64,000 bases of DNA from positions 186,001 through 250,000 of the forward strand of contig NZ_FXSZ01000003.1 of assembly GCF_900182575.1 (NCBI RefSeq), written 5' to 3'. Below are positions 61,901 to 64,000 of the stretch, piece after piece. The translations under genes were made by a program, and so were the position numbers. This stretch comes from Solitalea koreensis (GTDB lineage Bacteria > Bacteroidota > Bacteroidia > Sphingobacteriales > Sphingobacteriaceae). Below the pieces are notes generated by a model. The model was not told where the DNA came from and did no database searches. It saw only the letters and a program-made list of their open reading frames with translations. The stretch's first letter is position 1. Each line of letters opens with the position of its first letter.

Positions 61901-62680
61901 CTAAACCTCAATCTCTCCTTCAAAAACAAAATCAGCAGGACCTTCTAGAAATATATTGGTAAATGATTTTCCGTCGGTTGTTGTTGCTGTTACGGATAGA
62001 TCGCCGCCCATCGCTTTAATTTTTGTAGTATGAGTCCCGGTTATTCCTTTTTTAGACATTATCGCCAATGCTACAGCTGTAACGCCGGTACCGCAGGCTA
62101 GAGTTTCATCTTCTACACCACGTTCATAGGTGCGTACAGCCAGGTACTCTCCAAAATCTTCAACAAAGTTTACATTAATACCGTTGGCCTTGAAACGATC
62201 GTTGTATCTGATCGATCTGCCTGTTTCAAAAACATTTAGATCTTTTAAGTTGCTTACCTCGGTCACATAATGAGGGGAGCCTGTATTAAGCACAAAGAAA
62301 TTATCGCCGGCTTCAATTTCGTTCACATCGATCATCTGTAAACTAATACCTTTGTTTGTTACTTTAGCGTAATGAGGTCCATCCACGGCAATAAAATTGG
62401 TTTCCTCATTAAATACGCCCAGTTTGTTTGCAAATGCTGTGATGCACCGGCCTCCATTTCCGCACATGGAGCTTAGGCGCCCATCAGAATTGGCATAAAT
62501 CATTTCAAAATCAAAGTCAGGATGATTTTGCAATAACATTAAGCCGTCGCCCCCGATTCCAAATCTGCGGTCGCAAAGTCGTTCAAACAATTTCTCGTCA
62601 ATTGCTAAACCTAATGTTCTGTTATCGATCAAAACAAAATCGTTTCCTGCCCCTTGATATTTATAAAATGATAGCTTCAT
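61901..62680 (-). CDS. dapF: Diaminopimelate epimerase
   Basis: About 259 residues from the ATG at 62680. Converts LL- to meso-diaminopimelate for lysine and peptidoglycan synthesis. Both catalytic Cys are present: SSMCGNGGRC and LACGTGVTA. KYQGAGNDFVLIDNR is the N-terminal signature. Standalone gene, convergent with the DUF3820 gene. Confidence 0.95.
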   Translation of the reverse strand: MKLSFYKYQGAGNDFVLIDNRTLGLAIDEKLFERLCDRRFGIGGDGLMLLQNHPDFDFEMIYANSDGRLSSMCGNGGRCITAFANKLGVFNEETNFIAVDGPHYAKVTNKGISLQMIDVNEIEAGDNFFVLNTGSPHYVTEVSNLKDLNVFETGRSIRYNDRFKANGINVNFVEDFGEYLAVRTYERGVEDETLACGTGVTAVALAIMSKKGITGTHTTKIKAMGGDLSVTATTTDGKSFTNIFLEGPADFVFEGEIEV

Positions 62681-62774
62681 CAAAAATTCATTTTTATATA
62701 CTAAATTCGAATACGAATCGTTTCGTAGATACGTACTTGAAATAAAACTTTACAAAACTAAGATAAAACTAGAA

Positions 62775-62806
62775 TTGTTTTTGATGTAGAAAGTGTATTA
62801 TTTTTG
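62775..62806 (+). promoter_or_regulatory. Promoter of the HtrA-like protease gene
   Basis: TTG (62775-62777), 21 bp, then TATTTTTG (62799-62806): a good match to TTG-N19-21-TAnnTTTG, 32 bp before the ATG at 62839. Confidence 0.6.
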
Positions 62807-62838
62807 AAATAAGTTGATATTGAATTAATATTGAAAAG

Positions 62839-64000
62839 ATGAAAAAAACAGCCTTAACTTTGTTAACAGCGTGCTTGGGCGGTGTTATTGCCGTTGGTGC
62901 ATATAAAGCTTTTGAAACCAAGCAAGACATTTCGATTGAAGAAAAACAAAAAGTACAATTTGCAAGTCTAAAGGAAGGCCAGGTTTCTGTTGGTTCGGCC
63001 GGAGATGTTGATTTTACCGTTGCAGCCGCAAAGGTTACGCCTGCGGTAGTACACATTAAAACAACATATAGCGCAAATTCGGCCCGAAGTGGCGCTAGCC
63101 CCTTTGACGATATGTTTGATGATTTTTTTGGCGGTCGTGGTCAACGCAGACAACGTCAGCCTCAGCAAGCATCCGGGTCAGGAGTAATTGTAACTGCCGA
63201 TGGTTATATCATCACAAATAACCACGTGGTAGAAGGAGCCGATCAAATTGAAGTGGTTTTAAACGACAAGCGATCATTTAAAGGAAAAGTTATAGGAACA
63301 GATCCTAACACCGACCTTGCCTTGGTTAAGATTGATGAAAAAGGACTTCCATTTGTTCCTTATGGTAACTCTGATAATGTAAGAGTTGGCGAATGGGTAT
63401 TGGCAGTAGGTAATCCATTTAATCTAACTTCTACGGTAACAGCAGGTATCATCAGTGCTAAAGCACGTAATATTGGTATTCTTGGTAATCCTGATGATCC
63501 CGAATCGTCGCGCCCGATTGAAGCATTTATCCAAACAGATGCGGCAATTAACCCTGGAAACAGTGGGGGAGCTTTAGTTAACACAAGAGGCGAGTTGATA
63601 GGGATTAATGCCGCTATCGCATCGCAAACAGGGGCCTATGAAGGTTACGGTTTTGCAATTCCTGTGAATTTAGCTAAAAAGGTAGTTGATGATTTACTTG
63701 GCTACGGAACTGTTCAACGTGGATATCTTGGTGTAGAATTTAATGAAAATAGTTCTGAGTTCGCAAAAGAAAAAGGCTTGAAAACGGTTAATGGCGTGTA
63801 TGTTGCGAATGTTCTCCCAGGCGGAGCAGCTGAATCCGCAGGCATAAAAACCGGTGATTTGATTACTAAAATAGAAGGCGCTACTATTACCACAGGATCT
63901 GATTTGCAAGAAAAAATTGGCCGCCATCGTCCTGGTGATGCCATCAATCTTACTGTTCTTCGGGGTGATAATGAACGCAATGTGAAGGTAGTGTTAAGAA
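62839..64000 (+). CDS. HtrA/DegP-family periplasmic serine protease (partial, runs off the right edge)
   Basis: At least 387 residues are present; the stop is beyond the window. Signal or anchor segment at 4-20. A Trypsin-2 domain with the catalytic triad His 129 (ITNNHVVEGA), Asp 159 (NTDLALVKI) and Ser 242 (GNSGGAL), then a first PDZ domain from about 295 (RGYLGVEFNEN... GIKTGDLITKIEGA). A Gln/Arg-rich linker (GRGQRRQRQPQ) lies before the protease domain. It degrades or refolds misfolded envelope proteins. A second PDZ may follow outside the window. Confidence 0.93.
   Translation, partial: MKKTALTLLTACLGGVIAVGAYKAFETKQDISIEEKQKVQFASLKEGQVSVGSAGDVDFTVAAAKVTPAVVHIKTTYSANSARSGASPFDDMFDDFFGGRGQRRQRQPQQASGSGVIVTADGYIITNNHVVEGADQIEVVLNDKRSFKGKVIGTDPNTDLALVKIDEKGLPFVPYGNSDNVRVGEWVLAVGNPFNLTSTVTAGIISAKARNIGILGNPDDPESSRPIEAFIQTDAAINPGNSGGALVNTRGELIGINAAIASQTGAYEGYGFAIPVNLAKKVVDDLLGYGTVQRGYLGVEFNENSSEFAKEKGLKTVNGVYVANVLPGGAAESAGIKTGDLITKIEGATITTGSDLQEKIGRHRPGDAINLTVLRGDNERNVKVVLR

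Noticed and set aside
1..64000. tRNA, rRNA, CRISPR arrays, insertion sequences and riboswitches.
   Set aside because: Reading both strands I found no cloverleaf with a TTCGAAT-type arm, no regularly spaced repeats, no transposase and no recognisable riboswitch core; a covariance-model scan could still find weak ones.

Overview
The window is about 64 kb of AT-rich chromosome from a member of the Bacteroidetes, most likely a Sphingobacteriia-type (Pedobacter/Solitalea-like) soil or freshwater bacterium. This rests on a SusC/SusD pair, several TAnnTTTG promoter elements (the Bacteroidetes -7 box), A-rich leaders mostly without Shine-Dalgarno sequences, M56/BlaI pairs, a DUF1501/DUF1800 pair and Bacteroidetes-type RbfA and KdpF proteins. 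The genus is a guess. I saw no tRNA, rRNA, CRISPR array, insertion sequence or prophage.

Layout. 0.1-1.5 kb: ClC chloride/proton antiporter. 2.0-10.2 kb: SusC, SusD and three secreted thioredoxin-fold proteins, probably one uptake and redox operon. 10.3-12.9 kb: M56 membrane peptidase with BlaI repressor. 13.0-17.9 kb: pseudouridine synthase, beta-propeller phosphoesterase and cupin. 18.1-25.0 kb: housekeeping and stress genes (coiled-coil membrane protein, three AHSA1/SRPBCC proteins, MATE pump, PhnB-like protein, chagasin-like inhibitor, Xaa-Pro aminopeptidase). 25.1-27.0 kb: a second M56/BlaI pair, whose repressor gene carries almost the same 34-bp dyad as the first. 27.2-28.1 kb: fatty acid desaturase.

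28.1-34.3 kb holds what I consider the most unusual locus: a PapD-like chaperone, a small pilin-like secreted protein, a protein with three tandem pilin-like domains, and a divergent 945-residue outer-membrane protein that may be an usher or anchor. Together they look like a divergent Bacteroidetes chaperone-usher-like surface assembly system, unlike the FimA/Mfa1 (type V) pili known in this phylum.

34.3-48.6 kb is mixed: RidA, a hidden 54-residue membrane protein, DUF1365, GNAT, RbfA, a TPR protein with a metalloprotease centre, DUF1501/DUF1800, a YpdA-like reductase, a phage-holin-4-superfamily membrane protein, a SNF2 helicase and RlpA.

48.7-59.7 kb is a complete high-affinity potassium (Kdp) locus on the minus strand with unusual regulation: an NtrC-type sigma-54 activator, a stand-alone sensor domain, a second tiny hydrophobic peptide, KdpF, A, B, C, an outer-membrane porin, a KdpD reduced to its N-terminal sensor half, and a separate histidine kinase. 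Intercistronic gaps in this operon contain related inverted repeats. 59.8-64.0 kb: Cys-rich metal-binding protein, MFS transporter, DUF3820 protein, DapF, and an HtrA/DegP protease cut off by the right edge.
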